Shown: positions 1-14,800 of the stretch, piece after piece
Numbering within the stretch: position 1 is the first letter of the stretch
Layout of the letters: the number at the start of each line of letters is the position of its first letter
Source: Megalobrama amblycephala
Taxonomy: Eukaryota > Chordata > Actinopteri > Cypriniformes > Xenocyprididae
Reading direction: 5' to 3'
Assembly: GCF_018812025.1 (NCBI RefSeq)
Contig: NC_063063.1
Location: forward strand, 927,501 to 991,500
Length of the DNA stretch: 64,000 nt
Notes under the pieces: model-generated
Databases searched by the model: none
What the model saw: the letters and a program-made list of their open reading frames with translations, nothing else
What the model was told of the DNA's origin: nothing
Program-made: the position numbers and the translations under genes

Positions 1-46
1 GAGGAGTTGATGTTGCCTCTGTCTGGAGTAATGTTGTCCGGTTGGT

Positions 47-255
47 ATGACACGTGTGCTCGGGCTGGTCATTCTAACGGACCCGTTAACTAGACCACAA
101 GAGCTCTGGGCAGCTGTTGGGATGATGATCGGGCACGAGCGGAGCTCTCAGACATCCAAGCCGCCGCCGTCAGCCTCACCTGCGGGTTTACCGGCCAGCG
201 TGTCCCGCAGAAGATTCTCCAGGGTCGGGAGGAAACACAGCAATGGATCCGTGCA
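47..255 (+). CDS. rasip1: First coding exon of the rasip1-like gene, start ambiguous
   Basis: This reading frame ends in phase 2 at a strong GTGAGT donor (256). That phase fits exactly the single base needed by the exon starting at 3470, and the join reads NGSVQ-SSSSG, which resembles the N-terminus of mammalian RASIP1 as I recall it. An in-frame stop at 29-31 means translation begins within this exon unless an acceptor lies just upstream. Candidate ATGs are 47, 122 and 125. I favour 122 because the distance to the GRK motif then equals that in human RASIP1 as I remember it. The 5' UTR and promoter are cut off by the window edge. Confidence 0.6.
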
Positions 256-3200
256 GTGAGTTCACTTACTTACCTGTATAAAGTTATTAAAGCCTAAGTT
301 ACCCATGATGTTATGTCTGTAGCTGTAAGTCAAAGCAGATACAAGATGTGTTTAGAGTGAAGTGATTTTAGGTCTCTTACAAACTTTAGGTCATATTAAA
401 AAACTTTTTTATGCCTTATTTCTGATCATTTTAGAAATTGCCTTTTATGATTTTTACACTTGTTACAGTTCCAGAGTTTCAATAGACAATGTGTGAAATA
501 ATTTACGCCACAATAAACAATTTTGTGATGAAAAAAGTTTTATCATAACTTGTGTCAGTGAAGAACTTGAGACTAAATATGAGATGTTTTTATGCATGAA
601 GATAGTAAATATCACTATAACAGTGGATTTTATTATGCATCATTTCCAGTCAAAGTTGGTGTTTTGTTGAATTATGCAAAAAGAGTGAAAATATAATTCA
701 GTTGTGTTTATGTTTATGATATGTACACTTTAAAAAAATGCTGGGTTAAAAACAACCCAAGTTGGGTTGAAAATGGACAAACCCAGCTGTTGGGTTGTTT
801 TAATCCAGCAGTTGGATTAAATGTTAAATAAAGTTAAATAAATCTGCCCAGCAGGTTGAACAAACATTTAACCCAACTGCTTGGTTAAAACAACCCAGTC
901 GCAGGGTTTGTCCATTTTCAACCCAACTTGGGTTGTTTTTAACCCATTTTCTAGAGTGAAACATGCTGAAATTGGCGTTTACAAGACAAAGGAATTTATT
1001 CACAAAATATGTAAAACGTCATTTCCACAACAACCTTTGACCTCATATTCCACATTCAGTTGAGATGGAAATGACACTGCAGTGGAAATTATTTCTCATG
1101 ATTTCTTCTGCGGGACATTGTTAGTGGAAATATTAAACAAGTGATAGTGCAAAAAGTATGTTTTAAGTTAATTTAAATTAATTGTCCATTCTGTTTGTCA
1201 CAGAGCAGAAATTTGTCTATCTAAAAATTGTCCTATATATATAATATATATACACACAAATGCTTACACATAAAAATGCTGGGTTAAAAACAAACCAAGT
1301 TGGGTTGAAAATTGACAAACCCAGCGATTGGGATGTTTTAACCCAGCGATTGGGATGTTTTAACCCAGCGATTGGGTTGTTTTGACCCAGCGATTGGGAT
1401 GTTTTAACCCAGCGATTGAGTTGTTTTAACCCAGCGATTGAGTTGTTTTAACCCAGCGATTGGGATGTTTTGACGCAGCGGTTGAGTTGTTTTAACCCAG
1501 CGATTGGGTTGTTTTAACCCGATTGAGTTGTTTTGCGATTGGGATGCTTTGACCCAGCGATTGAGTTGTTTTAACCCAGCGATTGGGTTGTTTTGACCCA
1601 GCGATTGGGATGTTTTAACCCAGCGATTGGGATGTTTTGACGCAGCGGTTGAGTTGTTTTAACCCAGCGATTGGGTTGTTTTGACCCAGCGATTGGGATG
1701 TTTTAACCCAGCGATTGGGTTGTTTTGACCCAGCGGTTGGGTTGTTTTGACCGAGCGATTGGGATGTTTTGACCCAGCGATTGGGATGTTTTGACCCAGC
1801 GGTTGGGTTGTTTTGACCCAGCGATTGGGATGTTTTGACCCAGCGATTGGGTTGTTTTGACCCAGCGATTGGGTTGTTTTGACCCAGCGGTTGGGATGTT
1901 TTGACCCAGCGATTGGGTTGTTTTGACCCAGCGATTGGGATGTTTTGACCCAGCGGTTGGGATGTTTTAACCCAGCGATTGGGTTGTTTTGACCCAGCGG
2001 TTGGGTTGTTTTGACCGAGCGATTGGGATGTTTTGACCCAGCGATTGGGATGTTTTGACCCAGCGGTTGGGTTGTTTTGACCCAGCGATTGGGATGTTTT
2101 GACCCAGCGATTGGGTTGTTTTGACCCAGCGATTGGGTTGTTTTGACCCAGCGGTTGGGATGTTTTGACCCAGCGATTGGGTTGTTTTGACCCAGCGATT
2201 GGGATGTTTTGACCCAGCGGTTGGGATGTTTTAACCCAGCGGTTGGGATGTTTTAACCCAGTGATTGGGTTGTTTTGACCGAGCGATTGGGATGTTTTGA
2301 CCCAGCGATTGGGATGTTTTGACCCAGCGGTTGGGTTGTTTTGACCCAGCGATTGGGATGTTTTGACCCAGCGATTGGGTTGTTTTGACCCAGCGATTGG
2401 GTTGTTTTGACCCAGCGGTTGGGATGTTTTGACCCAGCGGTTGGGTTGTTTTGACCCAGCGATTGGGATGTTTTGACCCAGCGGTTGGGATGTTTTAACC
2501 CAGCAATTGGGATGTTTTGACCCAGCGGTTGGGTTGTTTTGACCCAGCGGTTGGGATGTTTTGACCCAGCGGTAGGGTTGTTTTGACCCAGCGGTTGGGA
2601 TGTTTTGACCCAGCGGTTGGGATGTTTTGACCCAGCGATTGAGTTGTTTTAACCCAGCGATTGGGTTGTTTTGACCTAGTGTAGGGCTGGGCGATATATC
2701 GCATGCGATTCTCACGCGCATTTCGTCAGTAAAGCCGGTTCCCTGATTACCGCTAAATCGCCATCACCTGCTTTCAAATGAAGCGCCATTTAACAGACAG
2801 AGCCGTAGTTCACTGATAAGCCACGCAAATATCGCGTTCATTATCGAAGGCGATTCATCTGCGATATGAACGTGATATTGCGTGGCTTATCAGTGAACTA
2901 CGGCTCTGTCAGTTAAATGGCGCTCCATTTGAAAGCAGGTGATGGAGATTTACTGGTAATCAGGGAACCGGCTTTACTGACGAAATGCGCGTGAGAATCG
3001 CATGCGATATATCGCCCAGCCCTAACCTAGTGATTGGGATGTTTTGACCCAGCAGTTGGGTTGTTTTGACCCAGCGGTAGGGATGTTTTGACTCAGTGGT
3101 TGGGATGTTTTGACCCAGCGGTTGGGATGTTTTGACTCAGTGGTTGGGTTGTTTTAAATCAATAAAAATAGCGCCATAGTACCAACTATTCTCTTGGAAT

Positions 3201-4994
3201 AATTAAAAATCTGTGAGGTTAGAGATTTTATTTAGGCCCCAAAAGATGAAGAAACACATTTACTGCTGACGCAATGAAAAGGAGCTTTTGTGCCACTGCT
3301 AGTGAAGTAATCTGGTGACAGGATTTAGACAAAATCCTCAAAGTATTATAAGAATATTCAGGGGAACTGAGGGGTCCAGAGGTTGTTTGTTTCATTAGCA
3401 AACTGGACGGCCAGACTAAAGCAATGTAGGTTTGCATCGAGTCACAACCAGTTTGTTTCCCTCCTCCAGGTCGAGCTCATCCAGCGGCACGGCCAGATCG
3501 ACGGAGAGCGTCGGCGTCCGGCAGCCGGCGAAGAGCAAGATCCGGCGGCACCAACACCGTCTGTCGGCAGTGTTCGGCCGCGGGCCTCGGCGAGCTTCAG
3601 CGGAGATGACCGCCGCAGGAGAGGAGGAGACGGCGGTGACGGACGACCCCTCCGAGCTGTCCAATAATGTCACGGCTCCAGGCATTCTGAAGATTTTTGG
3701 CACTGAGATTTGCGAAGGAGCAAACTACAAGAGCGTACTGGCCACGACACACTCCAGTGCCAAAGAGCTGGTTAAAGAGGCACTCGCCAGGTGAGGCCAA
3801 ACACTCAAACTCAAGGCTAGGAGACGTGTCAGTAAATTATTCAGCAGTGTTATTGATTTGACTGCACTGACACTATCGGATAAGAGTGAATAATGATTCT
3901 AATGTCTTCTGTAGAGACCTGAATTGAACTTGTTTCATAATAAATGAACTTTACACAGTTATTCAGTTGAGTTGAATAATGACACTGTTTTCATAATATG
4001 CATAATTCTGTTTATTACAGTGAATTATATTGTATAAAGTGCTATAGGAATATAAGTGACTTGATATATATTTAGGCTCATATGAAATATGAATAACTGG
4101 TTTGATAATCTTATATAACTGTACATCAGAGTGAAACGCTTCGCAAACAAGAACAAATGTAGGGCGGGGCTTGATTTTGTCTGTGGGGAGTTGATTGGAT
4201 GGTTGTGGTTTGCTATTGGTGGATCTCATGTGAGTGACAGGTGGCCCCGCCCTCATCATCAGAGAAGAGAAGAGATGCTGCAAAAGGGAGGAGATGATAT
4301 TTTAATTCAAGATTATGAGGAACAATAATGATGTGCATGGATAAATCGCTGCAATTTTGGTTTCATGGTGACTTTAAATTCATAATGCTGTTATGAGCAA
4401 AATGTCCAGATGATTTTCTGAAGGCTTTTGGAAAATGGCCTTTGTGCACATTGGTTAAAGTTCAAATTGCATATGAAGTTTTCATAACAAAAGTCTTGAT
4501 TGGTTTGGAAAAGTTTGAAATTCAAGGCAAAATTAATTCTTTGGTGAACGAAAGCCGGTTTGGATAGAATGCTGCGTCAGCACTCAAATACTGAACCTCC
4601 TCTGTTCTTTCCTAATTCTACAACTAGAATGTGTGCCTGAAAGTGCCTAAGATCATAATGTTTGTTCGTTTTTTAAAAAAAGAAATTAATTATTTTATTC
4701 ATTGAGGATGCATTAAATTGATAAAAAAGTGACATTTATAATGTTACAACAGATTTTATTTCAAATAAATCTTGTTCTTTTTGAACTTTCTATTCATCAA
4801 AGAATCCTGAAAAATAAAATGTATCACAGTTTCCACAAAAATATGAAACTGTTCAACACTGATAATAATCAGAAATGTTTCTTGAGCATCAAATCATCAT
4901 CATATTAGAATGATTTCTGAAGGATCATGTGACACTGAAGACTGGAGTAATGATGCTGAAAAATCAGCTTTGATCACAGGAATAAATTACACTT

Positions 4995-5058
<64 letters not shown>

Positions 5059-5755
5059 ATGTAAAAAAAAAAACATCCAAAATAAAAGACTGTTTTTACA
5101 CAATATGTGTATGTACACATGCATGTATATATTTAACAAAAATATATTTTTAAACAAAACAATATATATATTAATGTTTTTGAAAGAGTCTCTTCTGCTC
5201 ACCAAGGCTCCATTTATTTGATCAAAAATACAGTAAAAATTTTGAAATATTATTCCAATGTAAATCAGCTGTTTTCTATGTGAATATATAGTAAAGTGTA
5301 ATTTATTCCTGTGATCAAAGCTGAATTTTTAGCATCATTACTCCAGTCTTCAGTGTCACATGATCCTTCAGAAGTCGTTCTAATATGATGATTTGATGCT
5401 CAAGAAACATTTATGATTATTATCAATTCTGGAAACAGTCATATTTTTGTGGAAATCATGGCACATTTTATTTTTCAGGATTCTTTGATGAATAGAAAGT
5501 TCAAAAGAACAGCATTTATTTGAAATAAAATCTTTTGTAACATTATAAATGTCACTTTTGATCAATTTAATGCATCCTCAATGAATAAAAGTATTAATTT
5601 CTTTTTAAAAAAAACGAACAAACAGTATGATCTTAGGCACTTTCAGGCACACATTCTAGTTGTAGAATTAGGAAAGAACAGAGGAGGTTCAGTATTTGAG
5701 TGCTGACGCAGCATTCTATCCAAACTGGTTTGCGTTCACCAAAGAATTAATTTTG

Positions 5756-5825
<70 letters not shown>

Positions 5826-8800
5826 CTGCTGTGCTTTTTGTATTATTTCAGATACTCCCTGAGCAAAGCAGAAGCTGATGACTATGTGTTGTGTGATGTG
5901 ATTGGCTGCATTGAAAACCAGTGCTGGAGGACGGAATGTGTTCGTGTGGTTGGAGACAATGAGAAGCCGCTCCTGCTGCAGTCACTCTGGAAACCCAGAG
6001 AGGGCTTTGCTCGCCGGTTTGAGATCCAGCGCAAGGCCACAGTGGAGGAAAACTACTCTAAAGACAAAGACACGGTGACCGCCGGTATGCCTCACTATAA
6101 TCACTTCTGCATTTTCAAATCTAGTTGATATTTTGGGCCACTAAAATGCTATATTTTACAAACGCATTGGCGTATTGTTACGAAACTTGGTGTGTGTCTT
6201 CGGCATGATGCCTTGAAGGTACTTAAAAAGTTTCGGGGCGGCGCCACCTTGTGGTGAAAAATGATTAAGTTTGATGAAGCCCCCTAAAAGGCTCTATACA
6301 TGAAGCGGCTGACGGAACCTTTTCTTGATGTTTAATACTTTCAATATCTCGTTCTCCAGGCTTAAACGCACAGGCACGGAAGCTGCAGAAGACGCGCTCC
6401 AGGGTGAAATCTGTCCCGCTGGACGTATGCGTGAGTGATGGCAGACACAATCTGTTTAAGAGTCTCAGCGAGACGGACCTGCCAGCCGAGGCTCACAGTC
6501 CGGAGACCACGGAGGATCCAGAGGCCGAGGCCTACAAAGCAACGCCGCGTCCTGCCAGTGAACGCGAGGAGACGGAGAGTAGCGATGACAACGCCACACA
6601 ATATTCCATTCATCCGCCCCTGGATTTCCCCTACTTCCTGCTTCTGCAGGGCTTCAGTTACAGACAGGTAGGACAGACTCGCACTATATCGCTCGCACTT
6701 CCTCGCTTCTTTCCTCCAGCCCAACTAACACACGCGTCACTGTTTCTGCTGTGTTTTTTCAGTATCTGTGTTTACATCCACATACTTTAATGTGAATTTA
6801 GAAAAAACACTGGATGGAAATGCTAAAATGTAATGGGGTCTGAGGATTTTTGGGGCCCTGGAGAAGTTTTGACATGCCCTGACATTTGTGCTTTTTTCAG
6901 TTATTCATAAACATATTAATGGAAAAAGTGTCATTACACTGTATTCAGCACAAACTAGGCTACAATAATATGTGAGGAACATGTATGTACATGTTTGTGT
7001 TTTTGAAGGAATAACGTTTATGCGTGGTTATTGAAAAAACAAAAAACTTAAGTCACTGAAATAAAGCCAAAAAATATATATTAAATCTGTGTTCACAAGT
7101 CTTCTGGGTATTGGAGGTTGTAGACTAGATTTTTTGCTTCAAAATGATGTAAAAACTATCCTGCCTACTTGTTCATATAAAACAATGGAGAGATTTTCTA
7201 AGACACTTTTTGTCAAGAAACACAGTATGCGTGGAGGCGTGAATCATCATGAATAATGCTGTAATTCACACCTGAGAAGACAAAAGGACCTGTAATGACC
7301 TGCATATTAATGAGCTCTTTCAGTCAGGTATGAGGTGGATAATTATTTTATCTGATAAGAAGCACTGAATAAATCCCTCGATGTGCAACAAAACACTCAG
7401 CAGAGGCTGTGATTGGATAACTGCACTAACCAGCAGACCAATCGCATCGCAGCATCTCAAATGTTGGTTTGGTGGTTCTGAAACATCTGAGTCAAAGTCT
7501 GTCATCAGAATGATTTGGTTTAATTCCCTCCAGAAGCGTCTCACAGGATTGTGTTCCCAAACACCAGCATCCGAACGCAAGATCACATGACAGCGTTTAC
7601 TGTGTTTCGTCCGACGCTCTGAGACCAACTCATTTATGATGGAGGAGAAAGAGCCTGATTGAAGAAACTTACATTTTTATTAGTGATATTTTGCACCAAT
7701 TTCCAAGGAAGTGGTGATTTTGTTCTCTTGAACAAATGGGATGGGAACGCTGCTTTAGCTGCAGATGTTTTATGGGAAATTCCAATTTTGCAATCACACA
7801 TTAAGTAAACTATATTATTTATTTCCATAATAAGTACTCTTGTTAAAAAATATGCTAAAGTGTGCATCTTTTTCTCAAGGGTTTTTGCACCACAGTCTAG
7901 CAAAATGAACTTCAGTTTCATGTTTTTTTGAATCTGTGCTTTTAAACTACAGAATTATAGGGATGTTCACTCTTTGTTTTTGGAAAAAAATTCATTTACT
8001 GATCAGATTTTACAATCTTGCAATCACAGTGATTCACTCTCTTTACACTGGGTAATACAACACAGGTGACGTCAATGTGCCGTGGAAAAAAATGATCCCA
8101 TATCCCTTCGATCCCACTGGAAAATAACAGATTGGGCCAAACAGAGGAAAAATGGCATGAAAAATGTCCACGTATGCAAAAACAGCCCTGGTGTTAAGGC
8201 TGGACGGGAAGTGGTGCGTCCGAAGGGTGGACAGATTTCCTGACAGATTATCTGTGCACACGTAGTGATGACCGGCCGTAAACGATCACACACACACACA
8301 CACTCTCTGTACATTACTCCACAGGCGTGTCTGTTGTATTTACAGAAGACAAGCTCCACCTAAAGACCTGCGTGTGTGTGATGCTCTCTGTAGATCCACT
8401 GATGGCAGTAACTATTGTAGTCTTGATCATTATAGGTTCAAGTGCTGAAACCCTATTGTAATTGTTAAAATTTCCAAGGATCAGCATTCTCGCCTAAAAG
8501 TGATCGGGCAGATCAAACCGTAAGTCGTAGAGACTTGAAACTTTGAGGGCTGGTGGAACTCACATCGTCTACAACGTCACCAACGTCACGTTTGGAGTTT
8601 ACTAAAATGGCTATAACTCGTGAACGGAATGAGATATTTTCACCAAACTTGGTACACCTATGTAAGATCTCATTCTGTGGTCGTGTGAAAAAGGACGTGG
8701 CGATTGGCCACTTGATGGCGCTATAACATAAAAAAAAACATGAAAATGGCTATAACTACGTCACCGTTAGTCTGATTGACTTGAAAATTGGCATGCAGTG

Positions 8801-11800
8801 TCTTTGTCCAAGATGCCATGATTGTTTATGAGGACATTGACGTATCTCAAAAAACGTCCGCCATCGGCCAATGAAATCTGAGCAGCTATCAGACAAGGTT
8901 AACGGAAACCAATTGGAACAAAACTCGCTGGGCCTGTGAGAAATTCGAAAGAAATTGGCCATTATTTAGTAATAGTAATCGTAATTAATATTTTAATTTA
9001 AGGTAACTCTTTATTTTAGGGTCTTTTTACTAGTTGCTTATTAGCATACATACTGGAATATTGGCTGTTTATTAGTAATTATTGAGCACATATTAATGCC
9101 TTATTCTACATTCTTAATTCCACCCAATACCTAAACTTAACAACTACCTTACTAACTATTAATAAGCAGTAAATTAGGAGTTCATTGAGGGAAAAGTCGT
9201 AGTTAATAGTGTATATGTGTACTTTTATTTTTATATTTTTAATTTTGATGTTAATTTTAGTTTAATTTTCATTTTGTTATGTGCTTTTGCCACTCTTTAA
9301 AATTATTTTTCAAATATTGCTATTTAGTTGATCAATTTTTATTTTTATTGTTTTAGTTTTTGTTAGCTTTAGTTATTATTTATTTCCAGTTAATGCTTCA
9401 ACTTATTATTATTATTTCAGTTTATTGCCGAGGCAACATTTTAAATTTCCGTTTAAAGTTTTTCAACCAATATTTATATTTCAGTTTTATTTCAATGAAC
9501 AGAAATATTTTTAATAGTGTTATCTTTAGTTGACGATAATAACCCTGATGTGGATCAGAGTCTGACTTCAAAAAAAATGAAAATATTTTAAATAAACCAC
9601 AAAATGTTGACATATGAGGAATATTAACTTTTTTTTATATATATATATACTTGTCAAACCATCTAAAAGTAACATTTTTGGCTTCACTAAAACTATTTCA
9701 AATGCCTTTTTCAACTGTAGGACACTTTCTTTAAGTGCATTCCCTTAATTGTATTGAATGTGCACTTATTTAGAACTTGCATGTAATGAATTTTCTTAAT
9801 CTGTTTGATTGGCTCCTCAGGATTTTGTCATCTATGCATTGATCAACAGCTGCACAGTATTCGGACGCCGTGATGAGCGAACTGAGCCCGAGAGCGATGC
9901 GGAAAGCCAGTATCTCTGGGCTCCAGATCTGCTGCCGCGTCACTGCTGCGTCCGGCGCCTGGACATCTCTCCGGCCTCGGCGGGCGGCCGGTCCGGCAGC
10001 GTGACCCTACTGAAACCCCTCAACAGGGCGAAAGTGAAGAGGAACGGAGCCGCCGTCAGCCATGAAGTGGAGCTGCAGTCGGGAGACGTCGTCAGCTTGG
10101 GCGATCATTACCTGTTCATGTATAAAGACCCGACTTCTGCAGCCACGCAGACGTACACACGACCTCCGCTCTGTCAAACGTGTGTGCTGTCAGAGAAAAC
10201 CAGAACCTGCTTCAGAGACCTGGAGGGAGCAGAACTGGTTCTGCCGTATGATGTTGAACATGAATCCCGGGTCCTGGAGGAGATCTTTACCACGGTTGAC
10301 CAGGATAAGTCCGCACACAAACTGACCGCGGCGTTCCTGCTGTGCTTGTGTCTCCAGCAGTCCGCCACTCATTTCTCAATGCCCGCCCTCCGCAGACTGC
10401 TTCTGCAGACGGCCAATCGGCTTCAAATGCTCGTATGGGTGAGTCTGTTCAGCCAACATCTTGATTTATTATAAAGTTGAGAGGAAATGCAACCACAATA
10501 TACCCAAAATATCACACAAGTAAGAGTGCGCATACCCTACAGTCCAAGTTAATATTACATTTCAGACACAATATTACCACTTAAAGGGATAGAAATGAAA
10601 ATTCTGTCATCATTTACTCACCCTCAAATTGTTCCAAACCTGTATGAATTTCTTTGTTCTGCTGAACACAAAGGAAGATATTTGGAAGAATGTTTGTAAC
10701 CAAGCAGATCCCGCCACCATTGACTGCCATAGTATTTTTTTCCCCCACTATGATAGCCAATGTTTTGGGGTGAACTATCCCTTTAAAGCTCCGATATACT
10801 TCAAGCAAAACTGGTGTGACGTCATTTTGAGCAAAAACAGGCCAAAATAAAGTTTGTTTCTGGAGTTTGAAAGCCTTCAAACTACCATTGCTTGATGGCA
10901 GTGATGTAACAGGTGGGTGTGGCTCTGAGGCCCCGCCTTCTTTGAGGTGCAAATCTCTGGTTAATTTCTTATGTTCAGATACGAGTAAAAACATGAAGAC
11001 ACTGTAGAGCCGCTTTATAGTAGAAACTGAAGCTGAACTGCTGTTTTCTCATTTTTGTTATTGAGAGGAAAGCACATATCACATAAAACATATTCCTTTA
11101 GCTAAAGTATTCGTATCAATGCTGCCATTGACCTCACCACCTCATACATTTATGATTTTTAAACAAAATAAACTACTTTTATGAATTATTTCCCCACAGT
11201 AGTATGATTACTTGCTGAATCAATCAGATGGCTAAATGAATCAGCTCAGTGAATGATTCAATGACTCTTGTTTTGTTCCCGACTGAATCAAAGTGTTGAA
11301 AGAATCTGTCGAGTGAATGACTCACACTTGGCTGTGTCCGAAATCGTCCCCCATACCCTCATTCACTATTCCCTACATTAGTCTTATATAGTTCACTTGA
11401 AGGAGTGAATGAAAACGAGTGAGTGAATTCGGACAAATAGTTTGTGCGTGCTGCTTAACAATCATTTGAAACTTGGCAAACTGGCACTCCAGTAGTAATG
11501 AAAAGATTTATCTGAACCTCTGTCATGGAAACTATGCGTAAACCTTAATTAAACAATTTAATAATCAATTAAAAATGAATTTATACCTGTATGACATTAC
11601 GCTGTAGCCACATCAAACTAGCGGTTTGGAAAATGGATGGATGGTTGATTCAGCTGCGGGCGCCATCTTCTGGTCAGACGCAGGAATTCATTCAGTGCAT
11701 GATTTTTACAGTGCATTATGGGTATTCTCTTGCCATTGAGCATATATTGGTTGTACACTTGTTATTGTGGTGCATTGTGGGATTGAATGAGTGCACTCGA

Positions 11801-14800
11801 TAAAGTCCGCTATGGTTTCGGACACCACTACAAATGGCTATTTAAGAGTATAGGGGGGCGATTTCGAACACAGCCGTTCACTTTTTTTTGCTCCTGACTG
11901 AATCAAAGTGTTCGATTCGCTCTTAAAGACATCCATTTGTTGCCACCTACTGGCGTAATGATGTAACATGCAGAAAAAGTCACTGCATTAGAGGGGTAGT
12001 TTACCCTAAAATCAGCACTGTCATTATTTATTCTCTTCAAGTTGTTTTTTTCTTCTGTGGAAGAATGAAGAATGTTGGTATACCAAACAATTTCGGTTCC
12101 CAGTTATATGAAGAGAAATTACAATGGAAGTCAATGGGAACCGAAACTGCTTCCTTACCAAGATTCTTCCAAATATATTATTTTATGTTCTGCGGGAGGA
12201 AGAAAGTCATACAGATAATTGATGACAGATTATTCATTTTTGGGTGAACTGTCCCTTTAAATTTGAGGACTGTACATAACTTGGTGCTTTTACATCTTTT
12301 ATGAAACAAATTATTTTACAGTGTGACAGTTTTGTATCTTTTATACCCTAATACAGGAAAAGGCGAAGGAACTTGCAGCTTTGCAGCCTGAAATGTAAGA
12401 GCAGAATGATTTGTTTCTCCTCAAATCATAACCAGAAGAATTAAATGCAATTTCCCAGGCACAGCTTACATTAAAAGCAGATTTTCCTCGCTCTTCTGAC
12501 GCAAGCAGAAGTGATTCAGACTGGCTGATCCAGGGTCTGGAGCCGCTGGTCCTGTGGATGTCTAACTCCGTCCAGATCCTTCACTTCATTCACCAGGAGC
12601 TTCCTCGTCTGCTGCATGGGATCTCTCAGGAGGAGGAGGAGGAAGAGGAAGACTGCATTGGTAGAGTTCAAAATCAATGCGTTCTTATGTGATTAATGTG
12701 ATGTCTCGGTTCAGATTCAATGCTTTTCCGTCTCTGTGGTTGTATTTTAGCGGTTCTGGAGCTGCGCCTGTCGTCTGTGCGCTCGGCCAGCGAGGAGGCC
12801 ATGACGGTCCTGGAGGAGGTTCTTATGTTCACCTTCCAGCAGTGTGTCTATTATCTCACCAAGGTCTGACCGTCTTCCTACTTAAAGGGATAGTTCACCC
12901 AAAAATGATCATTCTGTCATCATTTTTTCAAAAGCTGTGCTTGTAAGTGGATCACAAAAGAAGATAACCCCTCAGTGTCCATGCAGTGAAAGTCAATGGC
13001 ATCCAATGTTGTTTTGGGTGAACTATCCATTTTATTTAACCTGTTAACTGTTGCCTCCCTTTTTTCTGAACTTAAATGGATGTAATTCATGAATGCTTAG
13101 AAATACAGACCTCTCTTTTTAAAGAAGACATTCAGCAGATTATTGCAGAAGTGAAAGTGTAAAAGGTTTACTGTAAAACGTATTGTGCTGAACTAATATA
13201 TATTTTACAAAATAATTTGGACTCTAAAATGGCTAGAAGACACATACCAAATTGTGTTCCAAATTTGATTTGGAACAAAACTTGAAACATAGCCGAAATT
13301 GAGCAGCAAAATGGTTCTCACGGGATGAATTTTGAGTGTTTAAGCTTTTGAATGATGCCTAATTCATGATGATTACTACAATTTTTCATGTACATCTGAG
13401 TAAAACATTGTAAAACACTGGCTCTATGTATCAATTGGATGTTTGAGATGTGGGCGTGGCCCTCAAAATGGAGGTGGAGCCTAACAGTTGTTTGAAGGGG
13501 CGGAGTTTAAGCAGACTAAATAATTGGAGAATCCTGCATAAGTCAGATTTTGATTAAAAATTACAAGGTAAATTAAAACATATGCACAGATGAATTGTTT
13601 GTATTAAGATCTGCAATATGCATTCGATAAATAGATAAATTGTAATTTCATGCTGACTTTATGCTGAATTATAAGTGGTTATTTTAAGACACAGGGTTGA
13701 GTGAATTCTCTCCTTAATGTCAATGCAGTGAAATGGGGTCACCATCTTTCTTTACACCACAAAAGTGTTTATGTTACATATAATCAATCTGATGGTATTA
13801 CTGATTGTACATAAGAACAATAATCAGACTCTAGCTTTAGCTGTGAGCACGTTTCAGTGTCGTCGTCTGTGATGAATAACATCAGGAAGTCAGGTTAGCA
13901 GGCCTAGAAAAACACTGGCATTGTGAATGTGGTTGAACACAGCATCGATCTCAAATGCTTCCAGATGTCTTGCTTGCATGTGACCTTGATGGACCTTTTC
14001 GGCTTGTGGATATGAATGAATCTAGTGTATCGTGCATGTATGAGATGTTCATATCGTTTTCACTAGTGGTCTCAGACTTCTGGACCCCACTGTATTAGAC
14101 CTGCACGATTAATTGTTTGAAGATGGGGATCTCGATTCAAACACGTACGCGATCATATTCCTAAATGACAGCGATTCGACTGTGTCTATTAAACCTTTTA
14201 CAAGCCGATCACAGCGAACATTCAGATCTGCGTTCTGAGCCAGAGAGAGAGAGCAGTTATGTATAGGAATGAAACGGCTTCACAAACAGACTTTTCAACC
14301 ACATTGTTTTTGTTACAATAATTCAAATTATCACAGAAGTACTGGGATAAAAGTTTATAGCTCAGATATAAACACTGATGTCTACAGTAGTGATCAAAAT
14401 AAAGTAAATGAACTTGATGCTTCAAATAAAGATTGCATCAATTACATCGTTACACCAGTTGGTGGCGACAAGTGACTGTTAAAAACACATTTGTCATTGA
14501 ATCATTCGTTTAAAAGATTCATTCAAAAACATGGATTCATCCAGTAATGAAACAAGTGAAGTCTTTATGAGTGAGTCATTGAATCATTCATTCAAGATAT
14601 TTGTTCAAAAACGCTGATTCATCCAGTAATGAAACAAGTGAAGTCTTTATGAGTGAGTCATTGAATCATTCATTCAAGAGATTCATTCAAAAACACTGAT
14701 TCATCCAGTAATGAAACCAGTGAAGACTTTATGAGTGAATCATCGAATCATTCATTCAAAAACACTGATTCACCCAGTAATGAAACAAGACTTTATGAGT

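Larger units (their letters stand above)
256..3469 (+). other. Intron 1 of the rasip1-like gene
   Basis: The first ~470 bases are unremarkable AT-rich sequence. The rest holds a short foldback MITE (726-958), a long 22-bp minisatellite (1276-3156) interrupted by a palindromic hAT-type element (2682-3024), and a short unique stretch up to the CTCCTCCAG acceptor. Confidence 0.7.

Noticed and set aside
1615..2721. Long - strand open frame (368 codons) of repeating [17 protein letters not shown] units
   Set aside because: It is a by-product of the 22-bp minisatellite: 66 bases make 22 codons and the unit lacks stops. There is no promoter, splice signal or non-repeat coding sequence, and similar frames occur on other registers.
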